From the NCBI GenBank assembly GCA_020351995.1, contig CP070674.1, forward strand, positions 1,859,219-1,917,316: a DNA stretch of 58,098 nt, written 5' to 3'. Numbering within the stretch: position 1 is the stretch's first letter; each line of letters opens with the position of its first letter. The position numbers were made by a program, and so were the translations under genes. A model generated the notes under the pieces. It searched no databases, was not told the origin of the DNA, and saw only the letters and a list, made by a program, of their open reading frames with translations. This document shows, one piece after another, positions 45,572 through 54,129 of the stretch. Source of the DNA: Candidatus Zixiibacteriota bacterium (lineage in GTDB: Bacteria; Zixibacteria; MSB-5A5; GN15; FEB-12).

Positions 45572-45600
45572 AGTATACCAATTAGTCCTGAATCGGTCAA
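45572..45600 (-). promoter_or_regulatory. Strong sigma-70-like promoter of lipoprotein copy 1
   Basis: On the minus strand, TTGACC is followed after exactly 17 bases by TATACT, about 87 bases before the ATG at 45485. Both hexamers match well. Confidence 0.65.
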
Positions 45601-45621
45601 GAAGAATCGGACCCCCACCCG

Positions 45622-45658
45622 CAAAAGAAGCCCGCTGAACCCGGATGGTTCAGCGGGC
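45622..45658 (-). terminator. Rho-independent terminator of lipoprotein copy 2
   Basis: A 12-bp perfect stem (45630-45641 with 45647-45658) with a five-base loop is followed on the minus strand by TTCTTTTG. It lies 38 bases after the stop of copy 2. Confidence 0.8.
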
Positions 45659-45695
45659 GCCACTTAGACAAAGTAGGCTATAATAGTCCGGTAAA

Positions 45696-46784
45696 TCAGT
45701 CGATATAATCGCCGCCGTCGACGTCGTCACAATGTCCCGGCCCAATTTCACCGTTGTTGTACATATCGAGCGTTTCCATCCACTCATTGACCATTTTCTG
45801 GTCGGTCTTGCTCAATTCGTACCAGCTTCCCCAGCCGTGTTCGGCAAGGAAATCGTCGGCGGCACTGACGACATCCGCCACGGCGCTGTCATTGGCCCCG
45901 GCGGCGAAGCTAAGCTTGGCCCCCAGAAGTTGCGCGTACAGCTTGATGATTCCGTTCTTCGGGCTGTCCCATGCCATGGAAAGAATCTGTACAGCCGTAT
46001 CGACATTCAGCACCGCAATACTGCTGTCAGCACCATCGTTGCCAAGCCAGATAGGAAGATACTGGGTGACCATATCGGGTTGCGGTCCGAAACCGCTCCA
46101 GTTTTTCCAATAGCCGATGGTGCGGGTGCATCCGTCCGTTGGCTGTTCTCTCTCAAAGAGCAACAGGGATTGCTTCTCCAGGTCGTTCTCGTTGAGCCAG
46201 CCGGTGTATAGCAGGTCGGCGCTGCCATGGTTGCCGTCGGCGTCGGCTTCCCAGATGTAGGCATCGGCTATCGCGATTAAATTCTCGCAAACGGTACCAC
46301 CGGCGTTGGTGTAGCAGATTTCAAGGTATGGATTATTGCTGCCGAATTCCCGGCTAAAGTAGCTGGCCCTTGGGAAATTCTGATCCTGCTGATCGATGAG
46401 GATGCCATAGTTGTCATAGGTGCCATCGAGCCAGTCCGCAACAAGGGTAGTAATGTCGGCCGAGCGCCAACCGATGTCATCGGCGACAAATGAGGCGATG
46501 ACGGCAGGATCAAATTCTCCGCCGAAGTTACTCCACGTTACGGTGCTTTCATCCCACTCGTCCGAAACCCGGTGGATGTAGATGGTTTCGCCATTAGCCG
46601 CATTAACGTAAATGTAAAATGTGGCCGACACGAGGGTTGCCCCGGGTGGCAGCTCAATCACCGAGGCCGCCTCCGGTAAGGCAGGATCGAGGCTGGCTGG
46701 TTGAACCGGGCTGGGGTCATTCTGACAGCCGATTATCAGAATGCCGATCAGGACCAACACGGTCAGGGAGGTTGTAATTCTCAT
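45696..46784 (-). CDS. DNRLRE-type lipoprotein with C-terminal CTRTxxxW domain (copy 2)
   Basis: This 362-residue paralogue of the preceding protein has a lipobox (VLIGILIIGCQNDPSPVQP). It has the same DNRLRE domain (EWDESTVTWSNFGGEFDP, ITTLVADWLDGTYDNYGILI) and the same C-terminal unit: CTRTIGYWKNWSG, LPIWLGNDGADSSI, YAQLLGAKLSFAAGANDSAV, ADDFLAEHGW. The two are similar throughout and share an ending with GPG/GPGHC plus acidic residues. The function is unknown. Each copy keeps its own promoter and hairpin, so they appear as separately expressed duplicates. Confidence 0.82.
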   Translation of the reverse strand: MRITTSLTVLVLIGILIIGCQNDPSPVQPASLDPALPEAASVIELPPGATLVSATFYIYVNAANGETIYIHRVSDEWDESTVTWSNFGGEFDPAVIASFVADDIGWRSADITTLVADWLDGTYDNYGILIDQQDQNFPRASYFSREFGSNNPYLEICYTNAGGTVCENLIAIADAYIWEADADGNHGSADLLYTGWLNENDLEKQSLLLFEREQPTDGCTRTIGYWKNWSGFGPQPDMVTQYLPIWLGNDGADSSIAVLNVDTAVQILSMAWDSPKNGIIKLYAQLLGAKLSFAAGANDSAVADVVSAADDFLAEHGWGSWYELSKTDQKMVNEWMETLDMYNNGEIGPGHCDDVDGGDYID

Positions 46785-46874
46785 ATTAAAACCCCTTTGA
46801 TTAATGGTATTCGGCTTTGGTCTTTGGGCCTCCGCGCCCCAGCGTAAGTACAGAGATGGTAAATGATCTACTTA

Positions 46875-46903
46875 AAAATAATCATTAGATGTTCATTCGT
46901 CAA
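46875..46903 (-). promoter_or_regulatory. Candidate promoter of lipoprotein copy 2
   Basis: On the minus strand, TTGACG is followed after 17 bases by TATTTT, about 90 bases before the ATG at 46784. It is parallel to the better match before copy 1. Confidence 0.45.
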
Positions 46904-46932
46904 CTGCATATCTTCTTGAGCTCGAAAGGTTA

Positions 46933-49350
46933 TCAGGTCTGCTTTTTCTCTAACTTGGCCAGCCTCATGCCGGTTTCGAGGATAACGTCGGGGTTAAGCG
47001 AGATAGAGTCGATGCCGTGCTTCACCAAGAATTCGGCGAAGTCGGGAAAATCTGACGGCCCCTGGCCGCAGATGCCGATCTTGCGCTTGTGCTTCTTGGC
47101 TACCTTGATGACATCGGCAATCAGGCGCTTGACGGCGAGGTTATTCTCGTTACCCAGATGGGCGAGTCTTCCCGAATCACGGTCAAGCCCCAGCGTTAAC
47201 TGGGTGAGATCGTTGGAGCCGATCGAAAAACCATCGAAGATCTCGGCGAATTTATCGGCCAGGACTACATTGGACGGTATTTCGCACATGACGTAAAACT
47301 CAAGGCCATTTACGCCGCGCTTGAGACCATTCTCGGCCATGATCTTTATAACGTGTTTGCCTTCCTCAATAGTACGGCAGAAGGGAATCATCACCTTGAC
47401 ATTGGTTAATCCCATTTCATCGCGAACTCTCTTAAGAGCCTGGCACTCGAGATCAAAAGCCGGGCGATAGGTTGGGTCGATATAGCGGGAAGCGCCGCGC
47501 CAGCCGATCATCGGATTGCGCTCGTCCGGTTCGAACTGTTTGCCCCCGATCAGTTCGGCGTACTCGTTGGAACGAAAATCCACCAGGCGAACGATGACCT
47601 CGCGTGGGTAGAAAGCCGCTGCGATAGTGGCTATACCGTAGGAAAGCTTATCGACGTAGTACTTCTTCTTGTCGTCGTAACCGAAAGTCAGTTTGTCGAT
47701 TTTCCTCTTGGCGCCGTTATTGGAAACGTTGGGATAGTTGACCAGGGCGAGTGGATGAATTTTTATGTAGGAATTGATGATGAATTCCTCACGGGCCAAC
47801 CCGACGCCGTCATTGGGAATCTGCGCTACTTTGAAAGCCAGCTCAGGTGTGCCGAAGATCATCTTGATCTGGGTCTTCTTGGGACGACTGATTTTTTCGA
47901 GACTGGTCTGCTTGACTTTGAAGGGCAGTTTTCCAGCGTAGACCTTGCCAATATCGCCTTGGCTACAGCAAACGGTAATGGACTTTTCCGGGGGGATTAC
48001 TCTGGTGGCTCCCGCTGCCCCCACAATGGCTGGAATGCCCAGTTCGCGGCTTACAATAGCGGCGTGCGAAGTGCGACCGCCTTCGTCGGTAACGATAGCC
48101 GAGGCAATTTTCATGATCGGCTCCCAGTCGGGGTCGGTCATGTGGGTGACAAGCACGTCGCCTTTCTGGAACTGGCTGATGTACTTTGAGTCGCGAATAA
48201 TACTGGCCCGCCCGGAGCCTATCTTTGTTCCCACGGCATAACCGGTAACGAGCAGCTCACCTTCCTTTTCTAGAACATATTCTTCGAGTACCTGTTCGTT
48301 GCGTCTGGATATGACCGTCTCGGGCCGCGCCTGCACGATGAATATCTCGCCGGAAATTCCATCCTTAGCCCACTCGATATCCATTGGCCGGCGGTGACCG
48401 GCCAAATGCGAGTAATGGTCCTCAATTACCATGGCCCAGCGCGCCAGAGTCAGAGCTTCCTGATCGGTGATACAGAATTTCTTCCGATCCTTCTCGGGTA
48501 CCGGTACGGTCTTGGTACGTTTAGATCGTCCGGCGTAAAGCATCTTCAGGCGCTTTGTGCCTAACGATTTAGAGACTATTGAGGGGTAGCCAAGCTTCAA
48601 CGTGGGTTTATGAATGTAAAACTCGTCGGGAGAAGCGGCTCCCTGAACCACAATTTCTCCCAAGCCGTATGAGGCATTGATTAGAACAACGTCCTTGTTG
48701 CCAGACTCGGTGTCGATCGAAAACATGACCCCGGACGCGCCCTTGTCGGAGCGCACCATTTTCTGGACGGTAACGGAAAGTCCGACCGAGAGATGGTCGA
48801 ATTTCTGGTCTTCGCGATAGGAAATAGCCCGATCGGTGAACATCGAGGCAAAACACTGGCGGCAGGCCTTAATCAGGGCTCGCGTTCCCCTGATATTGAG
48901 GAAAGTATCCTGCTGCCCGGCGAATGAGGCCTCGGCCAGATCCTCGGCCGTGCCGGATGAACGAACCGCGACATCAACCTTTTCGCCATACTGTTTCTCA
49001 AGCTTCTTATAATTGTATTTGATGGCCTTTTCGAGGTCGGCCGGGAAGGGGGCTTCGAGTATAAGCTGGCGGACCTGCGCCCCCCGGGCCTGCAGATTGT
49101 GGATATCGCTGGTGTCGAGGTCTTCGAGCAGTTCTTTGATTTTGTCCTGGATGCCGGCATGGGCGAGCAGATAAAAATAGGCCTCAGCGGTTATGGCAAA
49201 ACCGTTGGGAACCCGGATACCTTTGCGACTGAGATTGGAGTACATCTCGCCCAGCGACGAGTTCTTGCCCCCGACGATAGAGATGTCGCCGATGCCGACC
49301 TCTGAGAACCACAGAATTAGTTTACGTGTTTTGACTTCGTGTTCTGGCAT
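46933..49350 (-). CDS. ppsA: Phosphoenolpyruvate synthase
   Basis: This 805-residue enzyme converts pyruvate, ATP and water to phosphoenolpyruvate, AMP and phosphate, a step in gluconeogenesis. Residues ~1-350 are the ATP-grasp part, with VGGKNSSLGEMYSNL, VAVRSSGTAEDLAEASFAGQ and SGVMFSIDTESGNKD. The swivelling domain carries the catalytic histidine in GGRTSHAAIVSRELGIPAIVG. The C-terminal pyruvate-binding barrel includes GWRGASRYI, EIPSNVVLADKFAEIFDGFS, SIGSNDLTQLTLGLDRDSG and CGQGPSD with the catalytic cysteine. The length agrees with the family. No strong ribosome site precedes the ATG. It is divergent from the atp operon. Confidence 0.96.
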   Translation of the reverse strand: MPEHEVKTRKLILWFSEVGIGDISIVGGKNSSLGEMYSNLSRKGIRVPNGFAITAEAYFYLLAHAGIQDKIKELLEDLDTSDIHNLQARGAQVRQLILEAPFPADLEKAIKYNYKKLEKQYGEKVDVAVRSSGTAEDLAEASFAGQQDTFLNIRGTRALIKACRQCFASMFTDRAISYREDQKFDHLSVGLSVTVQKMVRSDKGASGVMFSIDTESGNKDVVLINASYGLGEIVVQGAASPDEFYIHKPTLKLGYPSIVSKSLGTKRLKMLYAGRSKRTKTVPVPEKDRKKFCITDQEALTLARWAMVIEDHYSHLAGHRRPMDIEWAKDGISGEIFIVQARPETVISRRNEQVLEEYVLEKEGELLVTGYAVGTKIGSGRASIIRDSKYISQFQKGDVLVTHMTDPDWEPIMKIASAIVTDEGGRTSHAAIVSRELGIPAIVGAAGATRVIPPEKSITVCCSQGDIGKVYAGKLPFKVKQTSLEKISRPKKTQIKMIFGTPELAFKVAQIPNDGVGLAREEFIINSYIKIHPLALVNYPNVSNNGAKRKIDKLTFGYDDKKKYYVDKLSYGIATIAAAFYPREVIVRLVDFRSNEYAELIGGKQFEPDERNPMIGWRGASRYIDPTYRPAFDLECQALKRVRDEMGLTNVKVMIPFCRTIEEGKHVIKIMAENGLKRGVNGLEFYVMCEIPSNVVLADKFAEIFDGFSIGSNDLTQLTLGLDRDSGRLAHLGNENNLAVKRLIADVIKVAKKHKRKIGICGQGPSDFPDFAEFLVKHGIDSISLNPDVILETGMRLAKLEKKQT

Positions 49351-49548
49351 TTATTTTGTGATTCTACTGACCCTACATTTAAATGTATTACGAATGTTAA
49401 ATAAGAAATCAAAGAAAAAAATGGACTCTTATTGTTTATTTTGTGTCCGTCAGCGGTCCGGCACGCAGCGAGCAACAATGATAACCCGGATAGCTCGAAT
49501 CGGCCTGTCAGAACAAGATGTCGGACGACATTATGGACAAAAAGGGGC

Positions 49549-49576
49549 TTGACTTTGGCAGGTGCGTGGCTATATT
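49549..49576 (+). promoter_or_regulatory. Likely promoter of the ATP synthase operon
   Basis: TTGACT (49549-49554) is followed after 16 bases by TATATT (49571-49576). Transcription would start near 49583, about 25 bases before the first start codon, with the purine-rich AAGGGCGGGG site in between. Confidence 0.6.
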
Positions 49577-49606
49577 TCCGGCTTAATATTGTAAGGGCGG
49601 GGTCTT

Positions 49607-49876
49607 TTGGCACCATTTTACCCTAAGCCTAACGGTAAGCCCGGCAAAGAGATAAAGCAAGCCAGTTTACTTATAACGATCCCGGCGATCATGTTCGCGG
49701 CGCCGGCCATTGGTTACTTTATCGGAAACTGGGCGGATAAGAAATTCGGAACGAGCCCCTACCTACTTGTTGTTGGAGTAATTTTCGGCTTTGCGGCCGC
49801 CGGAATCGAGGTTTACCGATTGGTGAAAAGATCGTCGGACCTCGATGAATCAGAGAGAAATGAAAACGGAACTTGA
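49607..49876 (+). CDS. atpZ: AtpZ/ATPase_gene1-like small membrane protein
   Basis: This 89-residue protein has two membrane helices (ASLLITIPAIMFAAPAIGYF and LLVVGVIFGFAAAGIEVYRLV), with the GNWADKKFGTSPY loop between them. This is the layout of AtpZ/AtpQ-type proteins found at the head of atp operons, thought to help magnesium or calcium uptake or c-ring assembly. The start is a TTG preceded by AAGGGCGGGG. Its 3' end overlaps or abuts the next gene, so the two are coupled. Confidence 0.8.
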   Translation: MAPFYPKPNGKPGKEIKQASLLITIPAIMFAAPAIGYFIGNWADKKFGTSPYLLVVGVIFGFAAAGIEVYRLVKRSSDLDESERNENGT

Positions 49877-50273
49877 CCTCAGCTTCATTCTCCGCACGCT
49901 TAAGACAACCGGTGTTGTTCTTTTGATCGGGGCCGCGTTCGGGTTGTATTATCTTGGCCCCTGGCCCTCGCTGGCCTTTCTCTCGGGCGGCACATGGGGA
50001 ATGGTCAATCTCATATTTATCACCGGTCTCGTCAGAGTGACCATCCGGCCCGAGGGCGTGGATACTCAAAAGGCCCTGGGTTGGGCAATAATCAAGTTTC
50101 CGTTGTTGTATGGGGCGGGCTATTTTCTGTTGAAGGTGCCCCAGTTTGAGCCGCTTCATCTGCTGGCCGGTTTTTCTTTGCTATTACTAATTATTGTCCT
50201 TAAAGTTGTGGGTCGAGCCATACTGGGCCTTGATGAGAAACAGCAGCAGAACCAGAACTTCGGTCAGGTATAG
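49860..50273 (+). CDS. atpI: ATP synthase protein I-like (AtpI)
   Basis: This protein of about 137 residues has four membrane helices (TTGVVLLIGAAFGLYYLGPW, MVNLIFITGLVRVTI, AIIKFPLLYGAGYFLL and AGFSLLLLIIVLKVVGRAIL). It occupies the usual position of AtpI before atpB. AtpI helps build the c-ring. I chose ATG 49860, preceded by CAGAGAGAA; an in-frame ATG at 49845 is possible and would overlap atpZ further. Sequence conservation in the family is low, so position is the main support. atpB follows with no gap. Confidence 0.75.
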   Translation: MKTELDLSFILRTLKTTGVVLLIGAAFGLYYLGPWPSLAFLSGGTWGMVNLIFITGLVRVTIRPEGVDTQKALGWAIIKFPLLYGAGYFLLKVPQFEPLHLLAGFSLLLLIIVLKVVGRAILGLDEKQQQNQNFGQV

Positions 50274-51131
50274 ATGATTATTTCAGCGTTGATTAACAAG
50301 GTCATGGGCGTCGGCGTCGTGAATAATTTGCCCATTCTGTCCGCCGCGACGGGCGGCGGCGACCACGGAGGCGGGGCTCCCCATCTTCCCAACATATTCT
50401 CTTTCCTGCACGATCTGGGCTGGCTGCCGGACAGCGTTTATCATTTCACGAGCGACTGGGTAAACGTTATCTACGGCATTTTCACCTCTATCATACTGTG
50501 TGTCGTGTCGATGCGAATTTACGCCCACCGAAAAATGATCCCCGGTAAGGCCCAGAATCTGGTGGAGATGCTGGTGGAGAGCATGTACAACTTCATCTAC
50601 TCCATCCTTGGCGATGAGGCGAAAAAATACACTCCCTTTCTGGGAACGCTTTTTTTCTATATCCTGATAAACAATTTCTGGGGTATCATTCCTCTGGGTC
50701 ACTCACCGTCTACCAATATCAATATCACCGCCTCGCTGGCAATTATGGTTTTCTTATACGCTCAGTATACAGGAATCAGGCGGCTCGGTATTGTTGGTTA
50801 CCTTGACCACATGGCCGGTCAGCCGCGCTCTGCCGTTACCTGGGTTATGGTAATTATCTTGTTTCCGATTCACGTGATCGGTGAATTCGCCAAACCGTTC
50901 AGTCTGGCTGTCCGACTTTTCGGCAACATAACCGGTGAGGATACGCTGGTGGCGGCGTTTGTAATGCTGGGAATCGCGTCCATTTCGTTTCTGCATCTTC
51001 CGCTCGGTGTGCCGTTTCATATCCCGTTTATGTTTCTGGGGCTTTTGCTGTCCACCATTCAGGCCCTGGTCTTTACGATTCTGTCAACGATTTACATTTT
51101 GCTGATGCTGCCGCATGAGGAGCATCATTGA
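50274..51131 (+). CDS. atpB: ATP synthase F0 subunit a
   Basis: This 285-residue membrane protein forms the proton half-channels against the c-ring. The key piece is FAKPFSLAVRLFGNITGEDT, with the essential arginine near residue 215. Other typical parts are KAQNLVEMLVESMYNFIYSI, the LINNFWGIIPLGHSPSTNIN loop and the C-terminal LLSTIQALVFTILSTIYI. The N-terminus contains a short histidine-glycine stretch (GGGDHGGGAPH). The ATG directly follows the atpI stop. Confidence 0.96.
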   Translation: MIISALINKVMGVGVVNNLPILSAATGGGDHGGGAPHLPNIFSFLHDLGWLPDSVYHFTSDWVNVIYGIFTSIILCVVSMRIYAHRKMIPGKAQNLVEMLVESMYNFIYSILGDEAKKYTPFLGTLFFYILINNFWGIIPLGHSPSTNINITASLAIMVFLYAQYTGIRRLGIVGYLDHMAGQPRSAVTWVMVIILFPIHVIGEFAKPFSLAVRLFGNITGEDTLVAAFVMLGIASISFLHLPLGVPFHIPFMFLGLLLSTIQALVFTILSTIYILLMLPHEEHH

Positions 51132-51179
51132 TAAGACAATGAGAAAGCAGAACAAATAAGGAAGTATTAGGAGGACACA

Positions 51180-51416
51180 ATGGATTATCAGTCAATGTTA
51201 TCATGGGCACTGCCTATCGGCGTCGGTGTGGCCGCTTTTGGTTCGGCCCTGGGTATCGGCCGGGCGGTCGGGTCGGCCATGGAGGCTATGGGCCGTCAGC
51301 CGGAAGCCGCCGGCAAGATCCAGACAGCCATGATTGTCGGTGCGGCCTTTATCGAGGCTCTCACTCTGTATGCCTTGCTGGTATTCATTATGCTGCAGGG
51401 TAAGATCGGCGGTTAA
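51180..51416 (+). CDS. atpE: ATP synthase F0 subunit c
   Basis: This 78-residue hairpin has two helices, the first rich in glycine and alanine ([21 protein letters not shown]), a polar RQPEAAGK loop, and the second with the ion-binding glutamate in [17 protein letters not shown]. The residue after the glutamate is Ala, and the partner Gln typical of sodium-binding rings is not seen, so a proton-driven ring is inferred. An AGGAGGACACA ribosome site fits the high copy number needed. Confidence 0.96.
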   Translation: MDYQSMLSWALPIGVGVAAFGSALGIGRAVGSAMEAMGRQPEAAGKIQTAMIVGAAFIEALTLYALLVFIMLQGKIGG

Positions 51417-51466
51417 GCAAGACCGGTTGCAGATCCCGTCGACGGGACAAACTATAGGGTTAGCAT

Positions 51467-51949
51467 ATGGATATATCATTAGCACAGTTGATTACCCATG
51501 CCGCCGGTTTTCTGATCACCCTCTGGATTCTCAAGAAATTCGCCTGGGGGCCGCTGATGGCCATGATGGAAGAGCGCCGTAGCAAGATCGTCGGTGAGTT
51601 TCAGAAGATTGAGGATGATAAGGCCGAGGTCGATAAGCTGGCCGCCGACTACGAAGGCAAACTCAAAGATATCGACAACGAGCGACGAGTGAAAATTGTC
51701 GAGGCGGTCAGCGAGGGCAAGAAGGTGGCTGAAGAAATCAAGGCCGCCGCCCATGCCAACGCGCGCAAGATAGGCGAGAAAGCCAAAGCTGACCTGGTCC
51801 AGGATATCGCCAAGGCCAAGGTCGAGCTCAAAGAAGACATGATCTCGATTACCATGCGCGCCGCGGAAAAGATAATTGGTGAGAAGCTCGATGACACCAA
51901 GCATCGTGAGCTGATCGGAAACTTCATCGAGAACGTGGAGAAAGCTTAG
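51467..51949 (+). CDS. atpF: ATP synthase F0 subunit b
   Basis: This 160-residue protein has one N-terminal membrane helix (LITHAAGFLITLWILKKFAW) and a long charged coiled coil (KIEDDKAEVDKLAADYEGKL to ISITMRAAEKIIGEKLDD), forming the peripheral stalk with subunit delta. Only one b gene is present, so it likely acts as a homodimer. It ends 7 bases before atpH. The ribosome site is weak. Confidence 0.94.
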   Translation: MDISLAQLITHAAGFLITLWILKKFAWGPLMAMMEERRSKIVGEFQKIEDDKAEVDKLAADYEGKLKDIDNERRVKIVEAVSEGKKVAEEIKAAAHANARKIGEKAKADLVQDIAKAKVELKEDMISITMRAAEKIIGEKLDDTKHRELIGNFIENVEKA

Positions 51950-51956
51950 ATCGGCC

Positions 51957-52505
51957 ATGCTCATTTGGGAAGTCGCCGGAAAGTACGCTCGCGCCCTTTT
52001 CCTCTCGGCCCGAGAGCGAAACCTGCTCGACACCATTTACGAGCAGATGAGGGATTTGAGAGAAATGGTCCGGAAGGATCGTACTCTGCTCAATTTTCTC
52101 GGGGCGCCGCAGATACTCGAGAAGGCCAAGAAGGAGACGATCCGGGAAGTTTTCTCCAAGCGGATTGAACAACTCCTGGTCGAGTTTCTGGTGCTCCTGG
52201 TGGACAAGCGCCGCGTGAGCTTTCTGGTCGAGATTGTCGATGAATTCGAGCGTCTGGTGGAGGCCGAGAAGGGTGTGGGACGGGTGACGGTGGTCACGGC
52301 CGTGCCGCTGACTGACAACGAACGCTCCCGGCTCAGCCGGAAAATGGCCGCCAAGACGGGTCTGGAAATTGTCCTGGAGGAAAAAATCGACCGCTCCATA
52401 ATCGGCGGGCTGATTGTTATTCTCCACGATGAAATCATCGATGGTTCCATCCGGCATGGTTTGAATCTGGTGCGGGAACAACTGGGCAAGGTTCGGGTAC
52501 ATTGA
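51957..52505 (+). CDS. atpH: ATP synthase F1 subunit delta
   Basis: This 182-residue protein caps F1 and joins it to subunit b. The N-terminal helical part begins WEVAGKYARALFLSARERNL. The C-terminal part carries VTVVTAVPLTDNERSRLSRK and the family end IDRSIIGGLIVILHDEIIDGS. The length is normal. An 84-base gap with a small hairpin separates it from atpA. Confidence 0.93.
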   Translation: MLIWEVAGKYARALFLSARERNLLDTIYEQMRDLREMVRKDRTLLNFLGAPQILEKAKKETIREVFSKRIEQLLVEFLVLLVDKRRVSFLVEIVDEFERLVEAEKGVGRVTVVTAVPLTDNERSRLSRKMAAKTGLEIVLEEKIDRSIIGGLIVILHDEIIDGSIRHGLNLVREQLGKVRVH

Positions 52506-52565
52506 ACTCGGCTGCGACCCCCGGCAACCCGCCCGAAAAGCGAAAATAGACGATTGACATAAAGC

Positions 52566-52580
52566 ACAAGCTTAGCTTGT
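52566..52580 (+). promoter_or_regulatory. Small hairpin directly before the atpA ribosome site
   Basis: ACAAGC (52566-52571) pairs with GCTTGT (52575-52580) around a TTA loop, and AGGAG follows at once. It could tune atpA translation or mark an RNA processing point. No operator protein is implied. Confidence 0.35.
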
Positions 52581-52589
52581 AGGAGAACG

Positions 52590-54101
52590 ATGATGGGTCT
52601 TAACCCTGAAGAAGTATCATCGGTATTAAAGCGAGAAATTGAAAAATACGAATCCAAGCTGGAGATGGAATCGGTCGGGACCGTTCTCCAGGTTGGCGAT
52701 GGTATCGCGCGTATATGGGGTCTTGAAGATGTCCAGATGTCGGAGCTTATTCAATTCCCCGGTGACATAATGGGACTGGTGCTGAACCTCGAAGAGGACA
52801 ACGTTGGTGCGGCCATCTTCGGCTCCGATACGGAGATAAACGAAGGAGACACCGTTCGCAGAACGGGCAAGGTGGCCTCGGTGCCGGTGGGTGATGCCCT
52901 GATTGGCCGGGTGGTCAATCCTTTGGGTCAACCGCTGGACGGTAAGGGTCCCATTGTTACCGATAAATATCGGGTTATCGAGGGACGGGCACCCAGTGTC
53001 GTGGAACGTCAGCCCGTGAATGAGCCGCTTCAGACCGGTCTGAAAGCCATCGATTCTATGATTCCGATCGGCCGGGGACAGCGTGAGCTCATTATCGGTG
53101 ACCGCCAGACAGGTAAAACTGCGCTGGCCATCGACACGATTATCAATCAGAAGGATACCGACGTTATTTGCATCTACGTGGCTGTCGGGCAGAAAGCCTC
53201 TACCGTGGCCCAGGTCGTGGAGACCCTGCGCAAGCATGGTGCCATGGAATACACGACCGTGGTGTCGGCTACCGCGACCGACCCGGCCCCCCTTCAGTAT
53301 ATCGCTCCATACGCTGGCTGCGCGATGGGCGAGGAAATCCGTGACAACGGCGGGCACGTTGTGTGCATTTATGACGACCTGTCCAAGCAGGCGGCGTCGT
53401 ATCGCCAATTGTCTCTGCTTCTGAGACGTCCGCCGGGACGTGAAGCCTATCCGGGAGACATCTTTTACTGCCATTCGCGTCTTCTGGAAAGAGCCGCTAA
53501 ACTCTCCGACAAAAGAGGCGGCGGTTCACTGACGGCACTTCCGATTATCGAGACCCAGGCAGGTGACGTTTCGGCGTATATCCCCACCAACGTGATTTCG
53601 ATTACCGATGGTCAGATATTCCTTGAGTCGGAGCTATTCTTTGCCGGTATCCGCCCAGCGATTAACGTGGGTATTTCGGTTTCGCGCGTGGGCGGTAACG
53701 CTCAGGTGAAGATGATGCGCCAGGTAGCCGGGTCGCTCAAGCTGGATCTGGCCCAGTATCGCGAGCTGGCGGCGTTTACCCAATTTGGCTCGGATCTCGA
53801 TGAAGCTACCCAGAAACAACTTAACCGGGGTGAGAAGATGGTCGAGCTGCTCAAGCAGGGACAGTATGTTCCCATGCCGGTAGCCTACCAGGTCATGGTC
53901 ATCTGGGCCGGCACGAACGAATATCTGGATGACATTCCGACCGAGGCCATCGGCCGGTTCGAGGAAGGGTTTATCAAGTACTGTGAGAAGAACTATCCGG
54001 ATATAGACCATACCCTGGAGCAGGAGAAGATAATCTCGGAGGAAACCGAGGCGAAGTTAAAGTCTGCCGTAGAGGAGTTCAAGAGGCAATTTAAGCCGTG
54101 A
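52590..54101 (+). CDS. atpA: ATP synthase F1 subunit alpha
   Basis: This 503-residue subunit forms the non-catalytic nucleotide sites of F1. Walker A is GDRQTGKT near residue 170, followed by the arginine-finger region [19 protein letters not shown] near 370 and the ATP synthase alpha/beta signature [11 protein letters not shown]. The length is standard. Start: an ATG-ATG pair at 52590 after AGGAG. Its last codons (ending Arg-Gln-Phe-Lys-Pro-stop) are echoed in vestigial form at 54854-54876, before the second beta-barrel gene. Confidence 0.97.
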   Translation: MMGLNPEEVSSVLKREIEKYESKLEMESVGTVLQVGDGIARIWGLEDVQMSELIQFPGDIMGLVLNLEEDNVGAAIFGSDTEINEGDTVRRTGKVASVPVGDALIGRVVNPLGQPLDGKGPIVTDKYRVIEGRAPSVVERQPVNEPLQTGLKAIDSMIPIGRGQRELIIGDRQTGKTALAIDTIINQKDTDVICIYVAVGQKASTVAQVVETLRKHGAMEYTTVVSATATDPAPLQYIAPYAGCAMGEEIRDNGGHVVCIYDDLSKQAASYRQLSLLLRRPPGREAYPGDIFYCHSRLLERAAKLSDKRGGGSLTALPIIETQAGDVSAYIPTNVISITDGQIFLESELFFAGIRPAINVGISVSRVGGNAQVKMMRQVAGSLKLDLAQYRELAAFTQFGSDLDEATQKQLNRGEKMVELLKQGQYVPMPVAYQVMVIWAGTNEYLDDIPTEAIGRFEEGFIKYCEKNYPDIDHTLEQEKIISEETEAKLKSAVEEFKRQFKP

Positions 54102-54129
54102 TTGCCCGGCGAACGGAGGGGAAATACAG

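Noticed and set aside
52554-52582. TTGACA before atpA as an internal promoter
   Set aside because: No acceptable -10 hexamer at 16-18 bases; the genes are otherwise continuous.
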